Shown here: piece by piece, positions 1 to 11,725 of the stretch
How the letters are laid out: every line of letters starts with the position of its first letter
Position numbering within the stretch: position 1 is the first letter of the stretch
From: Rutpela maculata
Taxonomy: Eukaryota; Arthropoda; Insecta; Coleoptera; Cerambycidae
NCBI GenBank assembly: GCA_936432065.2
Contig: OW386291.2
Coordinates: forward strand, 26,079,821-26,143,820
Length of the DNA stretch: 64,000 bases
Direction: 5' to 3'
Program-made: the position numbers and the translations under genes
Notes under the pieces: generated by a model
Database searches by the model: none
What the model was told of the DNA's origin: nothing
What the model saw: only the letters and a program-made list of their open reading frames with translations

Positions 1-1228
1 ATTCGGAACTCGGTGACTTCATGCCGTATCAGCTGTCCTTATACCAGTAATTCCTTATACCATCAAATATAAATCCCCATTGCAACACTATCAGGTTGCA
101 TATCTTCAAATTAATGATCATCAGAAGACGATGTCCAAATATAAAGTCAGTGGACTTCTGTCAAATACTGTCTAAAAACATCATTTGCAATTTTAATGTT
201 AAATTTTCATCCATAATACGCCTTATAGCTTTTCTGATCCAATAAAATAGATTTTGACTTTTTAATCACGTTTTTCCTCTCTGAATTTCTGGTTATATAT
301 TTTTCTTTATCTGTCTCCAACTCTTGTATACCACCAGGACCTCTATTCTCCAGTCGAGAGAATGGTCATTTCGTGAGAAAGGAAAGAGAAAGAAATAGGA
401 AACATAATGAAGTAAAAAGAGAAAAAATACCCCGATTAACTTCTCCTAAGCTGGAGAATAGGACCCCAGGAGGTCTGCATAGCGTGAATAATCAGGGTCA
501 CCAATATAGCATTTTACACTGAAAAAAATTTGCATCTTATTATTGACAAGCCGCATATTTGGACTATATTTATTTATCAGCAACATATTATATTATTATA
601 AATAACGCTTCTTTTCAAATATTTTTTTTCAGAATGATATATTTATCACTAATCAGTTATATATTCACGGTATTTTTATTAACATATAAAATAACATAGG
701 CGAACAAAACGCCACGCCGTACAAAATGTGCGATTTTTGTAAACAATACTCAGTTTCTGTGGTAATAATAGCGAAGTGAGCAAGCAAAAATCTTTAAAGC
801 AACATCAGGACCTGGCAGAACTTATTCCACTGCTAAGATGTAAGTAATTTCATATAATTTTACAGCTAAATATTTTATTTTATATATAGGGTGCATCAGT
901 TGCAAATTATATTTAAATGTTTTAAATACATCATATATCTTTTCACATAAACTAAAAATATTGACGAACATTCTGCCGTTTTATGTATTATGATTTTAAT
1001 AATAACTTTTAAGAGTATAATCTGTGGTACGACAAATAATATTTTCATTGATATATATGAAAAAGGTTTATACGGGTGGGCGTGCCCCTTTGACCAATGA
1101 AATATGCCGTCTACGTAAACAGGAGGAGATTGTGTAATATAAGAGAAATAGTTCAAATATATTTCTGTCGTACAGAGTCGAATTTCGCGTTGGGTGCACA
1201 AGAATTTTTATTTAAAGTAATTTGAGTA
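1..1228. other. Unassigned AT-rich DNA
   Basis: No gene recognised. The open frames here are short, rich in Ile/Tyr/Phe as expected of AT-rich random sequence, and show no domain. An imperfect inverted repeat lies at about 331-353 and 451-474 (cores tattctccag and ctggagaata), possibly a decayed small inverted-repeat element. Confidence 0.6.
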
Positions 1229-1272
1229 GGAAAACTGAATGCGGTTGTAGTGATTCCTTAGGCAGTGGTTTT
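1229..1272 (+). repeat. Family A right-end fragment
   Basis: About 44 bases resemble the right end of the family A repeat (core agtgattccttaggcagtgg, against agtgattccttgggcagcgg in the complete copies). The rest of the copy is absent. Confidence 0.6.
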
Positions 1273-1561
1273 TAATTAAAAGAAAAACTATCTGTAGATA
1301 CATAATGTAAATGTACAGTGTACAGGGTGTCCTAGTTAACGCGTTATGTCCGATTTTCTCGGTACTTTTTGAAATAAGTATTTTTTCCGGGGAATCGATG
1401 CCGCTAAGAAACATATAATTAAACATCAAAGAAGAATTGATCGGATTATTTATGTTCTTAATTGACTATTAAAGGAAAGTAAAAAAAGGCATGTAAATTT
1501 TAAATATCACTTCCGGTTTACATGGCAATGGCGTTCTTTTTCTTGAAAATAGAATATTAAT

Positions 1562-2143
1562 TACTTCCACATCCAGTGGAAGTATAGTAACAAAAAAATT
1601 TTTGAAAATTTTTATTGTTCAAATAGGCTTAGACTGTCATGAAAGGTCGCCATTTTAAGTTTCAGCGTAAAAAAATGTCTGTCTGTCTGTCGGTCTAACT
1701 TTTTTGTGCGCACGATTACTCTGGAACCGTTTAAGATATTGACTTGAAATTTGGTACACGTATGTACTTTAACGGATCTGGAACTAGATTATATTTTCAT
1801 CTTATTCCATCGAAGGATTGGGGTGTAAATTGAGGTAAATGGGGAGGTAAACAGGTAAATCAAGCAGGTAAGAATTCGTAAAATTGGTATTTAGTATATA
1901 TAAGAGAACCTAAGGTCTCAAAAAAATTTTTGGAGGTAAACAGGTAAATCAAGCAGGTAAGAATTCGTAAAATTGGTATTTAGTATATATAAGAGAACCT
2001 AAGGTCTCAAAAAAATTTTTGACATTAGCTACCCCCATTACGACCCCTACCCCTAACCCCCATTTTTTAAGGGGACGAAAAAAAAGTGTGATTTAGTGTA
2101 TGTACAAGAACCAAAAACTTCAAAATATTTTTTTACTTCATAG
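1562..2143 (+). repeat. Family A copy 1 (3'-truncated)
   Basis: Starts with the family hairpin (cttccacatccagtggaag), then the tctgtctgtcggtc stretch, the ctggaaccgtttaagatatt block, the ggtaaat block and the cacccccattac block. It lacks the ctggatgtggaagt right end found in complete copies. Confidence 0.8.
1843..2021 (+). repeat. 89-bp tandem duplication inside family A copy 1
   Basis: The block beginning aggtaaacaggtaaatcaag occurs at 1845 and again at 1934, giving a period of 89 bases. The two units are nearly identical, so the duplication is recent relative to the divergence between family A copies. Other copies in the window have this block once. Confidence 0.85.
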
Positions 2144-2236
2144 GCCAAGAATTTTTATTGAAAAATTACCAAAAATCCTTGCTATGTTGGGGTGATTTCT
2201 ATTACGAATAACTGACAAAATAAGGATACATATATT

Positions 2237-2910
2237 ACTTCCACATCCAGTGGTAGTATAGTAACGACAAAAAATTTTTTAAAAATTTTTATTGTTTAAA
2301 TAGGCTTAGAATGTCATGAAACGTCGAGATTTTAAGTTTGAGCGAAAAATAATTTCTGTCTGTCGGTCTGTAACTTTTTTTTTGTGCACAGGTTTACTCT
2401 GGAACCGTTTGAAATATTGACTTGAAATTTGGTACGCATATGTACTTTAATGAGATCTAGAACTAGATTATATTTTCATCTTGTTCCGTCGAAGGATTGG
2501 GGGGTAAATTGGGGTAAATAGGTAAATCAAGCAGGTAAGAGTTCATAAAATTGGTATTTACTATATACAAGAGAAGCTAAGGTCTCAAAAAAAATTTTGG
2601 CATTAGCCACCCCATTACCACCCCCACCCCATTATTAAAGAGGATGGAAAAAAAATTTGATTTAATGTGTGCACAAGAACCAGAAACCTCAAAATATTTT
2701 TTTACCTTATCAACCCCCACTACCACCCTCTATCACCACCCCCACCCCACTACCGATGTGGGGGTTTTTATGGGTTTTTGAGGTAGACGATTTGAAATAT
2801 TATATTATTAAACAATTATTTCCACATACAACATTTTATCGTTGTGAGTGACTTGGATAGAAAATCTGGATGTGGAAGTAGTGATTCCTTGGGCAGCGGT
2901 TTTTTTTTAA
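2237..2910 (+). repeat. Family A copy 2 (complete)
   Basis: Both ends are present: acttccacatccag at 2237 and its inverse ctggatgtggaagt at 2866-2879, followed by the conserved tail agtgattccttgggcagcgg. The interior matches copy 1, including the ggaaccgtttgaaatattga block and the C-rich (ccacccccac) block. The short open frame at 2669-2851 lies in this repeat and is not a gene. Confidence 0.85.
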
Positions 2911-2929
2911 TTGTTAAATTAGTGTACAA

Positions 2930-4276
2930 TATCGATAATTCTATCATTTACAATTGAAATTAAAATTTTGTGGACATGCCTATTGAAAGTCGCATTTCGG
3001 AGATATGAACTTTACTTTGCTTTTTTTTAAAGGAACACTCCATATATGTACCATTTGAAACGCCATAAAAAAAGCTTTGTATTTATAATATAATACATGG
3101 TGCTTATCTTAAACAAATTTTGTCTAATTTACTATAAATTTACAATTTATCAAATTAGCCATGGAAAACAAAAGTATGTAAATTAAAATAAACAATATGT
3201 TAGTTCTGTCTAATTTCACTTTATTTTAAATAAAATGGAGAATTTCAATGATTGATACAGTGTGTTTCACTTGAAATGGTAACACCCCAATAACTTTTTT
3301 ATTTTTTTTTTCCGATTTGAATCACATTTTACTTAAGTATAGAACAAATTAGTATCTACTTATGACCAGAAAAACATTCGCCTCCTACGGTACCAAAATA
3401 TGTGGAGAAAATCGGAAAATCATATTAGGCATTTTTTTATCGGAAAATTTTGTTAATAAAACTTGTTCAGAATTGCCCAAAATGGCCAAAATTTAATCAA
3501 AATTAAAAAATGAAAAACTTGAAACTTTAAAAATTTTGAAAATAATTATTTAAAAAAAACTGTAAATTGCTTTACAACTACCTGGCAGCTTGGGTTTAAT
3601 TTCAAATAAAATTCTCATAGTACAGTTTTCTAAACGAAAAAACCCATTAAAATGATATTTTTGGACTTGGACATTATTTTAATAAAAATTTATATATTTT
3701 TTATTTTGATTAAATTTTGGACTTAAAGTTTCTGAACAATTCTGAACAAGTTTCATTGACAAAATTTTCCAATAAAAATATGCCTAATATGATTTTTTGA
3801 TTTTATCCGCATATTTTGGTAACGCAGGTGGCTTTGCATTTGTAGGCGGTGAATTTTTTTCTGGTCATAAGTAGATCCTAATTTGTTCTATACTTAAGTA
3901 AAATTTGATTCAAATCAGAAAAACAAATTAAAAAGTGAAATACACTGTATATATTTTTCGGACTACCATGACTTAATGTAAGAAAATATAAAACTTAATA
4001 TCTACTATAGTTTTTAAGAAAAATACTGTGTCATATATCATTGAAAAGATTTTTCTATGGCCTTTCAAATGGTGTAAAAATATATGGGGGTGTTCTATTT
4101 AAAAAAACTAAGGTAAAGCTCATATCTCCGAAATTCGACTTGTTTGAATTGTTTTGCTGAAATGATGTTTGGAAAATACATGTGATATCTCATAACTTTT
4201 ATTTTTGAACTTATTTACGTAACTCCAAAAATAAAGAAGTTAAATGAGGTTCTAACGTTTGCACAACCACCCTGTA
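2930..4276. repeat. Palindromic element, outer arms
   Basis: The left segment around 2985-3090 (tttcggagatatgaactttac, then a gaacactcc block and tttgaaacgccat) matches the reverse complement of about 4040-4140. The right side ends caaccaccctgta at about 4276. Arms are interrupted by a younger palindrome (3256-3949). No coding sequence was recognised. Confidence 0.6.
3256..3949. mobile_element. Near-perfect palindromic MITE with TA ends
   Basis: Left end tacagtgtgtttcact; the reverse complement of the right end is tacagtgtatttcact. The two ~330-base arms share long runs such as cttaagtatagaacaaatta and cttatgaccagaaaaa, and meet near 3600. The TA-flanked CAGTG ends suggest a Tc1-mariner-type MITE (inference). 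A truncated relative is at 44905-45245. Confidence 0.75.
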
Positions 4277-4434
4277 CTGTTGACTATAATAAGGAACTTT
4301 AGTCTAGTTAATATAAAAAACACGTTCTCAAATAAATTAAACATGTTCTGATAGAACATATTAATAATAATAATTTTTTGTTTTTATGTCTTTGGTGTTT
4401 TTCAAAAAAATTGCCGCCCTTGGATTTTGCCGCT

Positions 4435-4472
4435 ATAGCCTCTATAGCCCCCCCCGCCCTAAATCCGCCACT
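4435..4472 (-). repeat. Possible terminus of a hAT-type MITE
   Basis: The reverse complement begins cagtggcggatttagggcgg, which resembles common hAT MITE ends (CAGTGGCGGAT...). The matching other end was not found, so only a remnant is proposed. Confidence 0.35.
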
Positions 4473-4789
4473 GACTGCGCTCCGTCAGAAACCCTAAAAT
4501 ACCTATATGCATGTTTGGAGCATATTTAATGTCCGATATATCAAAAAATATTACTAGATCTATCAATCTTTATATGTTTGAAATTAGAGATAAAGGATCT
4601 AAAAGAATATGTAAAAATATACAGGGTTTTCATTTAAAAAGCAACCTTCATTGTTATATCACGTGACATATGCAAGCAATTGTTTTTTAATTGCATTTAA
4701 AAAAATATGTATACAACCCTACAACTCTTATACGAAACTTTTTTTTATCTCCAATAATAACATAAATAAAGGGGGGTCAAAATATGGTT

Positions 4790-5575
4790 ATAATTCGCCC
4801 GCTGTCTTGGATTCCTAAATTTTTACCAAAAATTCGTAACCTGCATCCCCGAAAATCCCCAGATATCGATTTTCATTCGAATAGGACCACAGATGACGAA
4901 ATTCGTCCGCCATCTTGGATTCCTAAATTTTGACCAAAAATTCGTAACCCGCATCCCCGAAAACCTCCAGATATCGATTTTCAGTCGAATAGGACCACAA
5001 ATGACAAAATTCATCCGCCATCTTGGTTTCCTAAATTTTGACCAAAAATTCGTAACCCGCATCCCCGACAACCCCGAGGTATCGATTTTCAGCCAAATAG
5101 GACCATAGATGACGAAATTCGTCCACCATCTTGGATTCCTAAATTTTGACCAAAAATTCGTAACCCGCATCCCCGACAACCCCGAGGTATCGATTTTCAG
5201 TCGAATAGGACCATAGATGACGAAATTCGTCCGCCATTTTGGAGTCTTAAATTTTGACCAGAAATTCGTAACCCGTATCCCCGAAAACCCCCAGATATCG
5301 ATTTTCAGTCGAATAGGACTATAGATCGCGAAATTCGTCCGCCGTCTTGGAGTCCTAAATTTTGATCAAAAATTCATAACCCGCATCCCCGAAAACCCCC
5401 AGATATCGATTTTCAGTCGAATAGGTCCATAGATGACAAAATTCGTCCGCCATCTTGGATTCCTAAATTTTGACCAAAAATTCGTAAACCGCATCCCCGA
5501 AAACCCCCAGATATCGATTTTCAGTCGAATAGGACCATAGATGACGAAATTCGTCCGCCATCTTGGATTCCTAAA
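4790..5575. repeat. 108-bp tandem repeat array, ~7.3 units
   Basis: The gccatcttgg core recurs at 4801, 4909, 5017, 5125, 5233, 5341, 5449 and 5557, exactly 108 bases apart. Each unit contains ttttgaccaaaaattcgtaa, a ccgcatccccga block and agatatcgattttcagtcga. Because 108 is a multiple of 3, a frame open in one unit stays open in the next, which explains the overlapping open frames on both strands (4823-5179 minus, 4893-5108 plus). Units differ by a few substitutions and no indels. Confidence 0.95.
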
Positions 5576-5692
5576 TATCTTAGCAGTATGAGATTCCTCG
5601 GAAAACCTACGTCAGACTGGATTTTGAACCATAAACTTATCTTAGAAACTACCGTGAAAACCGAGCATAGCGCGTTGACTGGGACACCCTGT

Positions 5693-7209
5693 ACATTTTG
5701 CTTGGTAATAATTTCGAATAAAAACTATATAACTATAATAACTAAAAACCGAATTCAAATTTTCATAATAAAATTTGTAGGAGTGTTTATACAAAACGGT
5801 CCTCTCTATTTGGCACATTTTATTTATGTATACATTACATTTTCAAGAATTTCATCTATTAAGTCATTCCTGTAAGATAAAATAATTTATAAATAAATTT
5901 AAGATTACAATTACCAGAACTGCTAAATGCTTCCCTGGCAAGCATTCATTCGCGTCTGGTCTCCATGACAACAAGTTCCTCCCTAAAGTCTGAGAGCGTG
6001 TAAAGCTATGCGAATGCCGAGGCGAGTGCCATTCTATTGACGGCAAAATTGGAAACTATTTATTGAATCTATGTTTGAAAATTAAGAGGTTATATTTTAT
6101 CCACGTAATTAATTAAGGACTATCTAGGGCGTCACGATTTCGTTTTTTGTAAATTCCAATTTTTCGACGTCAATTTTTTCGTTGATCACGTGTTTTTGAT
6201 TAAAACAAAAAATTAAAAACGTGACGAACTAGAATATATATTTTAATACATACGTACAAAATTTGAAGTTTCTATCTTCAAAAATAAGCCGAATAATTCG
6301 TTTCTTCATTTCACTGACCGCAAATTATACTCTTAAATAGTGTCGTGCAGTGTCGAACAAATGTTTATTGATAATTTATGATTATACACTAATAAATACC
6401 AAGACTTAATATATTTGAAAATAACATTGATTATGAATAATAATACACTCTACTTAAATAATGTTTATTATACCTATACTCAACTTTTTTTTCAGAAAAC
6501 GAGACAGACTTCCAAAGATTGACGTGTCTTTAGGCAACTATATGGATCTCTGTATAGTAGTAAATTATATTATTATTTTTTGTTTCGCAGTAGAAGTAGA
6601 TATGTTTATTTTTATATTAAAAAAATAAATTGCATATTCTTTATGCTTCTATTTAATTAATAATTACCTATACCTAAGCTCCTATTCCTAATTTTCAGTA
6701 ATATATACTACCCCTAGTACTCATATCATTGTGCATCATTAATATATCAGATATTCACTGTCACTAAAGCAATATTAATCAATAAGCTAAAGCCTGCTTA
6801 TAAAGAATAAGATCTATCATATGGTAATAAAAGATATATTATATGTTAATATAGATTGGAATTACCTATTATTCCATTTTATTCATTATTAATATACGCA
6901 TGCTTTTTAATACTAAATGATTAGTAACTATAAATATGAGTCTTACTACTCAGCAGTCTAACTATCTTTTGTATGATTAAAATTTATTAAAAATATTGAG
7001 GCTAGATTCTCAATAAATAAAGATACGCTCCGCCATATTTCAATATATATTAAATTAATAGTTAATATGCACGATTGTTCATAAACAAATCAGTGTATGC
7101 CATTAAATAAATATAAATTTAGGTTTCAAAATATTTTAATTTCTAGATTCGAAAATATAAATTTTAATTCATTGTTATTATTATATCCATAGCGATATAA
7201 TATATTAAT
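5693..7209. other. Unassigned AT-rich DNA
   Basis: Nothing recognised. A slightly GC-richer patch at about 5925-6045 shows no domain in any frame; the rest is AT-rich with many short direct repeats. Confidence 0.6.
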
Positions 7210-8188
7210 ATGTAGATGAATATACTACAGCATGCTTCCGCTCGTCTTCGCATCGAATTGCGCACTCGTTTATTCCCGGCGCATTCCGTATTGTTTAACA
7301 CGAGGCAACTATTCGCCCTCTTAAATCTTCTAAAATGTTAATGGGAGTTTTATAACCGGGATTTTAAGAAGACACCACAAAAAGAAATCCAAACCATTGA
7401 GATAGGGGGATTTTGCCATTGCTGAGGTCGTTCGTGACCTATCCAACGATTAGGATAAACCAGATGTAAATGGTCATGAACAATTACACTGAAATGAACA
7501 GGAGCTCCATCGTGCATGTACCACATTTGATTCCTTGATTCCTTAACGAAATTGATACATCTTCAGGCAACTAGGAGAAAATGCAGGGAAGATTGTCCAT
7601 TAAGGCGTCTTGGCAGAAAAAAAGGGCCTATAAGATTAGTAACAATAATTTCTACCCGTACTTTTCCCGAAAATTGCTTTTGGAAATGTGTTTCGGTTAT
7701 GGCATGGGGGTTTTCGTCCGCCCACACATGATTATTATGGAAATTTTGAAACTGCGGATTTAGTGTAACATTCTGAAGGTTCCAATGACAGAGGTTTACA
7801 CGCTGTGGAAATCCCTGGGATGTAATGCCTGTACTCTTAGAATACGGTACGAATACAACAAAAAATCAACCAAAATTCGCCAAACAATTTGATGACAAAT
7901 ATTCCTCGTACTCATCTCAGGATGATCGTCGATTTCCTGCAGCACCGCTTTCTCAATTTCGGGTGTTCTGACAGTTTGAGGTCTACCTTCCGAAGTACCT
8001 TTTTGGAAACTACTAGTTTCATAAAGACGGAAAAGAATACCCTAAAAGAATCGGCTATCTGGCAAGGCACGATTAGGATATCTTTCCTGATACATATTTC
8101 TGGCTTTTGTTGCATTACCGTCTGCAAGACCGTGACCGTATACGTAATGCATTGTCGCCATTTCCGCATTCGAATAATTCACCATATT
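7210..8188 (-). pseudogene. IS630/Tc1-mariner-type transposase remnant (near full length)
   Basis: The reverse strand reads, with several frame changes and stops, as a transposase of about 325 codons. The N-terminal helix-turn-helix part contains NMYQERYPNRALPDSR followed by TVRTPEIEKAVLQEIDD. The catalytic core has HNNHVWADENPHA and, in another frame, MWYMHDGAPVHFS, so the second catalytic Asp (HDGAP) is preserved. It is followed by NRWIGHERP, LNGLDFFLW and the C-terminal RVRNSMRRRAEAC. These blocks are typical of the insect family whose core reads WPARSPDLTPLDFFLWG. At least four frameshifts and several stops make it inactive. Its terminal repeats were not identified; the 8358 palindrome starts 170 bases away. 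Superfamily assignment is firm; subfamily is not. Confidence 0.8.
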
Positions 8189-8357
8189 TACTGAGATATT
8201 CGAATTAAAACAGCGAAAAAATAAAATAAATTCAATTAAACGCTATAAATCGAAGAATTAATACGATGGGATGATCTTGAACACCAACAACAAACTTATT
8301 TTATGTCAACAAATATTGTTTTGAAAATGGCGGTTGTAGGAACGTCATTTATTTTTT

Positions 8358-11300
8358 TAGTCCGGTGATATTAGGAAAATGTCTAGGAAAGTTTTGGGAT
8401 AAGCCAAAAATTAGTCTACCCCCTACAGAATTTCCTCAGGAATCCGAAAAAAATAGTGTTGACCACTCAACATGGCGGCTTTAATTGTTATTCAACTTTT
8501 TGTAAACATAATGAATTTTGCAACTTACTTGTTTGCTTATATCTTCGCTTCTAAAGGTCATAGAAAAACGTTCGACCCGTCAATTTCTTCGCCATAGGTT
8601 CCCCTATAAGGTAGGTATATTCAAAGAACTAATTTGTGATTGTTAATAACATTTTATGGCAAAAAACTGAAAAAATTGGATTTTTCGATCCTCGAACTTT
8701 GACGTATTGTAGAAACAAATATAAAATCTGCATGTTAACGATATTGTGAGAAATAGTACATATTTTTACCCTTGCACTTTGTTCCGTTGCAAAATATTAA
8801 TTATTTTTTTTGCAATTAATTTATAAAAAAAAATTCAAACCGTTATACTAAAAGATCATATTAATATTTTACAGTTCTGTTTCGGTAAAAACATTGTATT
8901 TGACGTACATTTACATAATCAAAAATAATATTGCAAACAAATTTTAATTTGCGACTTTTTTACGCAAAAAATCAATTTTGCAACTTAAACAAATGTAAAT
9001 ATCTCAGTGGATTTTGCATAAAATTTATTGCAACTAACGGCATTTTAATTGTCATAGAAAACACGAATCTAAGAAAATTTTGCTCCGATGCTTTGGAGCC
9101 GAGATATAAAGATTTCACGTTTTTTGTGATTACGGCGAAATTTGAAAATATTTTTACTTGAAAATTTAACGGAATATACCTCAGAGTGTGTGTTATCACT
9201 TACATAAAGTGCCATGTCTATATATCTAGACGGGCCATGGAAAAAAAATCGAGAAAATTGCATCCTTGGCGCTCGCGCTCACACTAGAAGCCAGATCCCC
9301 CTCCCCATTTACTGCTAGTGGCGTACTTGGACAGTTTTACCACGGCGGCAGCTTCATTTTTCATTTTCTCGACTTTAGGAGTGGCGTTTTTTTTAATTCA
9401 ACTTATTTTTTTTCTCAGCTTTCCGATTATTCGATTATTTTTCAATCATTCAATTACGTTGCTTCATAAAATAAATATGTAAAGATTACATACAATTTAT
9501 TTGATAAGACATTGATGAGTGACTAGTTTTTACTCTTATTGTGGATAAAAAAGGTATACATTTTGTATTTAAAAATTAATTTATTGAATGTACAAACTAA
9601 AGCTTATTTTTCTGTCCACGTTTTTTTTAGGGTGATTTCCTATGTCGGACTCGCTGTCCGTTACTCCGTTTCGTCTCGCATTTCTGCGTACAGACAATCA
9701 TTGTTATCATCGTCATTATTTATAACAACATTGCCAATAACTTCCTCATTTTTTTGCATTTCATTTAATTTAAACTGACAGACATCAATATTGATTTAAT
9801 TTGTTTTAAACAGCGAAATAAACATCTAATTCATAACATAACAATAATGCGTGATTGCTTAAATTATAGAATGTTTGTAAAATTGTAAAAAAAACGCTGC
9901 CCAAGGAATCACTACTTCCACATCCAGATTTTCTATCCAAGTCTCTCTCACAACGAAAAAAAAACCAATAAAACGATGTCACATCGGTAGTGGGGGTAGG
10001 AATGGTGGTAGTGGGGGTGGATGAATTAAAAAACAAAATTGAGGCCATTGCTTTTTGTATACACACTAAATCACAATTTTATTTTTATCACCCCCTTTAA
10101 TAATGGGGTGGGGTGGCTAATAACAAAACATTTTTTGGGATCTTAGCTTCTCTTATTTATACTAAATACCAATTTTATGGACTTACTTGCTTAATTTACC
10201 CATTTACACCCATTTCCCTCAACCAACCCTTCAACGGAATAAGATCAAATTATAATCTTCCAGATCTCGTTAAAATACATACATGTAGCAAATTTCAAGT
10301 CAATATATTAAACGGTTCCAGAGTAATCGTGCACACAAAAAAGTTACAGACGGACCGACCGACAGAGCGACAGACTTTTTTGCTCAAACTTAAAATCTCG
10401 ACATTTCATAACATTGTAAGCCTATTTAAAAAATAAAAATTTTTACAATTTTGTTTTTGCGTTAGTACACTTCCACTGGATGTGGAAATAATTGTAAGAT
10501 GTTCGATTATAAACTACTGAAATTATTTTATCTATAATAATAAAATAATAAAGCCGCTGTATTACAAATTCTTTTAGCGGAGCAACGTAATTGAATAATT
10601 GAAAAATAATCGAATAATCGGAAAGCTGAGAAAAAAATAAGTTGAATTAAAAAAAAACGTCCATCCAGCCACTCTTGAAGCCGAGAAAAAGAGAAATAAA
10701 GCTGCCGCCGGGATAAAACTGTCCAAGTACGCCATTAGCAGTGAAGGGGGAGGGGAATCTGGCGTCTAGCGTGAACGCGAGCGTCAAGGATGCAATTTTC
10801 TCGATTTTTCTTTCATGGCCCATCTAGATATATAGACATGGCACTTTTTGTATGTGATAACACACACTCTGAGGTATATTCAGTTAAAGTTTCAGGTAAG
10901 AATATTTTCAAATTTCGCTGTAATCACAAAAAACGTGATATCTTCATAACTCGGCTCCAAAGCATCGGAGCAAAAATTTTTTTTTTTCTTAAATTCGTGT
11001 TTTTTTATGACAATTAAAATGCCGTTAGTTGCAATAAATTTTATTCAAAATTCACTGAGATATTTACATTTGTTTAAGTTGCAAAATTGATTTTTTGCGT
11101 AAAAAAGTCGCAAATTAAAATTTTTTTGAAATATTTTTTTTGGTTATGTAAATGTACGTCAAATACAATGTTTCTACCGAAACAGAACTGTAAAATATTA
11201 ATATGATCTTTTAGTACAACAGTTTGAATTTTTTTTTTATAAATTAATTGCAAAAAAAAATAATTAATATTTTGCAACGGGACAAAGTGCATTTCATTAA

Positions 11301-11725
11301 GGGTAAAAATATGTACTACTTCTCATAAAATTGTTAACATGCAGATTTTATATTTGTTTCTACATTACTTCAAAGTTCGAGGATCGAGAAATTCAATTTT
11401 TTCGTTTCTTGTCATAAAATGTTATTAACAATCAAAAATTCGTTCTTTGCATATACCTTCCTTATAGGGGAACCCGTAGCGATGAAATTGACAGGTCGAA
11501 CGTTTTTCTACGACCTTTAGAAGCGAAGATATAAGCAAACAAGTAAGTTGCAAAATTCATTTTGTTTACAAAAAGTTGAATAACAATTAAAGCCGTCATT
11601 TTGAGTGGTCAATACTATTTTTTTCGGATTCCTGAGGAAATTTTGTAGGGGGTAGGCTAATATTTTTGGCTTGTCCCAAAACTTTCCGAGAAATCGTTAT
11701 TTTTGAATCTAAAATCACCGGACTA
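8358..11725. repeat. 3.4-kb palindrome with ~1.1-kb arms
   Basis: The left arm (about 8358-9475) is matched in reverse complement by the right arm (about 10577-11725). Both tips read agtccggtgat. Matched landmarks include ccccctacagaatttcctcagg, the aaaacgttcgac block, the tgttaataacattttatg block, and agcatcggagcaaaa. The left arm has lost a short segment near its tip. The loop (9476-10576) contains family A copy 3 and unassigned DNA. Both arms carry an outward-reading open frame of about 65 codons with the same peptide (see findings). No transposase is visible, so it resembles a foldback-type non-autonomous element. Confidence 0.85.
9892..10489 (-). repeat. Family A copy 3 (reverse, complete)
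   Basis: Begins cgctgcccaaggaatcacta and cttccacatccagattttc, and ends with the family hairpin acttccactggatgtggaa. It lies in the loop of the 8358-11725 palindrome. The open frame at 10113-10436 runs along this repeat and is not a gene. Confidence 0.85.

Larger units (their letters stand above)
1321..5692. mobile_element. Long terminal-inverted-repeat element, TA-flanked
   Basis: The left end begins tacagggtgtcctagttaac; the reverse complement of the right end begins tacagggtgtcccagtcaac. Similarity continues inward for about 100 bases on each side, for example the segments around tttccggggaatc and tttccgaggaatc. Ends of this form with TA are typical of IS630/Tc1-mariner-type non-autonomous elements; that assignment is inference. 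No transposase is visible. The 4.37-kb interior is a composite: two family A copies, a palindrome within a palindrome, a fragment related to the palindrome at 35083, and a 108-bp tandem array beside the right terminal repeat. Confidence 0.65.

Noticed and set aside
331..474. Imperfect inverted repeat with tattctccag cores
   Set aside because: Only about 10 bases pair perfectly and no second copy or target duplication was found; not called an element.
4823..5179. 118-codon minus-strand frame and overlapping plus-strand frame
   Set aside because: Both follow from the 108-bp period being divisible by three; the peptides are just the repeat read in two directions.
7889..8194. 101-codon plus-strand frame
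   Set aside because: Antisense shadow of the decayed minus-strand transposase at 7210-8188.
10113..10436. 107-codon frame in family A, and similar frames at 55545-55964, 56754-56942 and 61817-62035
   Set aside because: They run along the reversed repeat, share the peptide NFFETLASLVYTKYQFYG-type by descent of the repeat, and break at different places in each copy.
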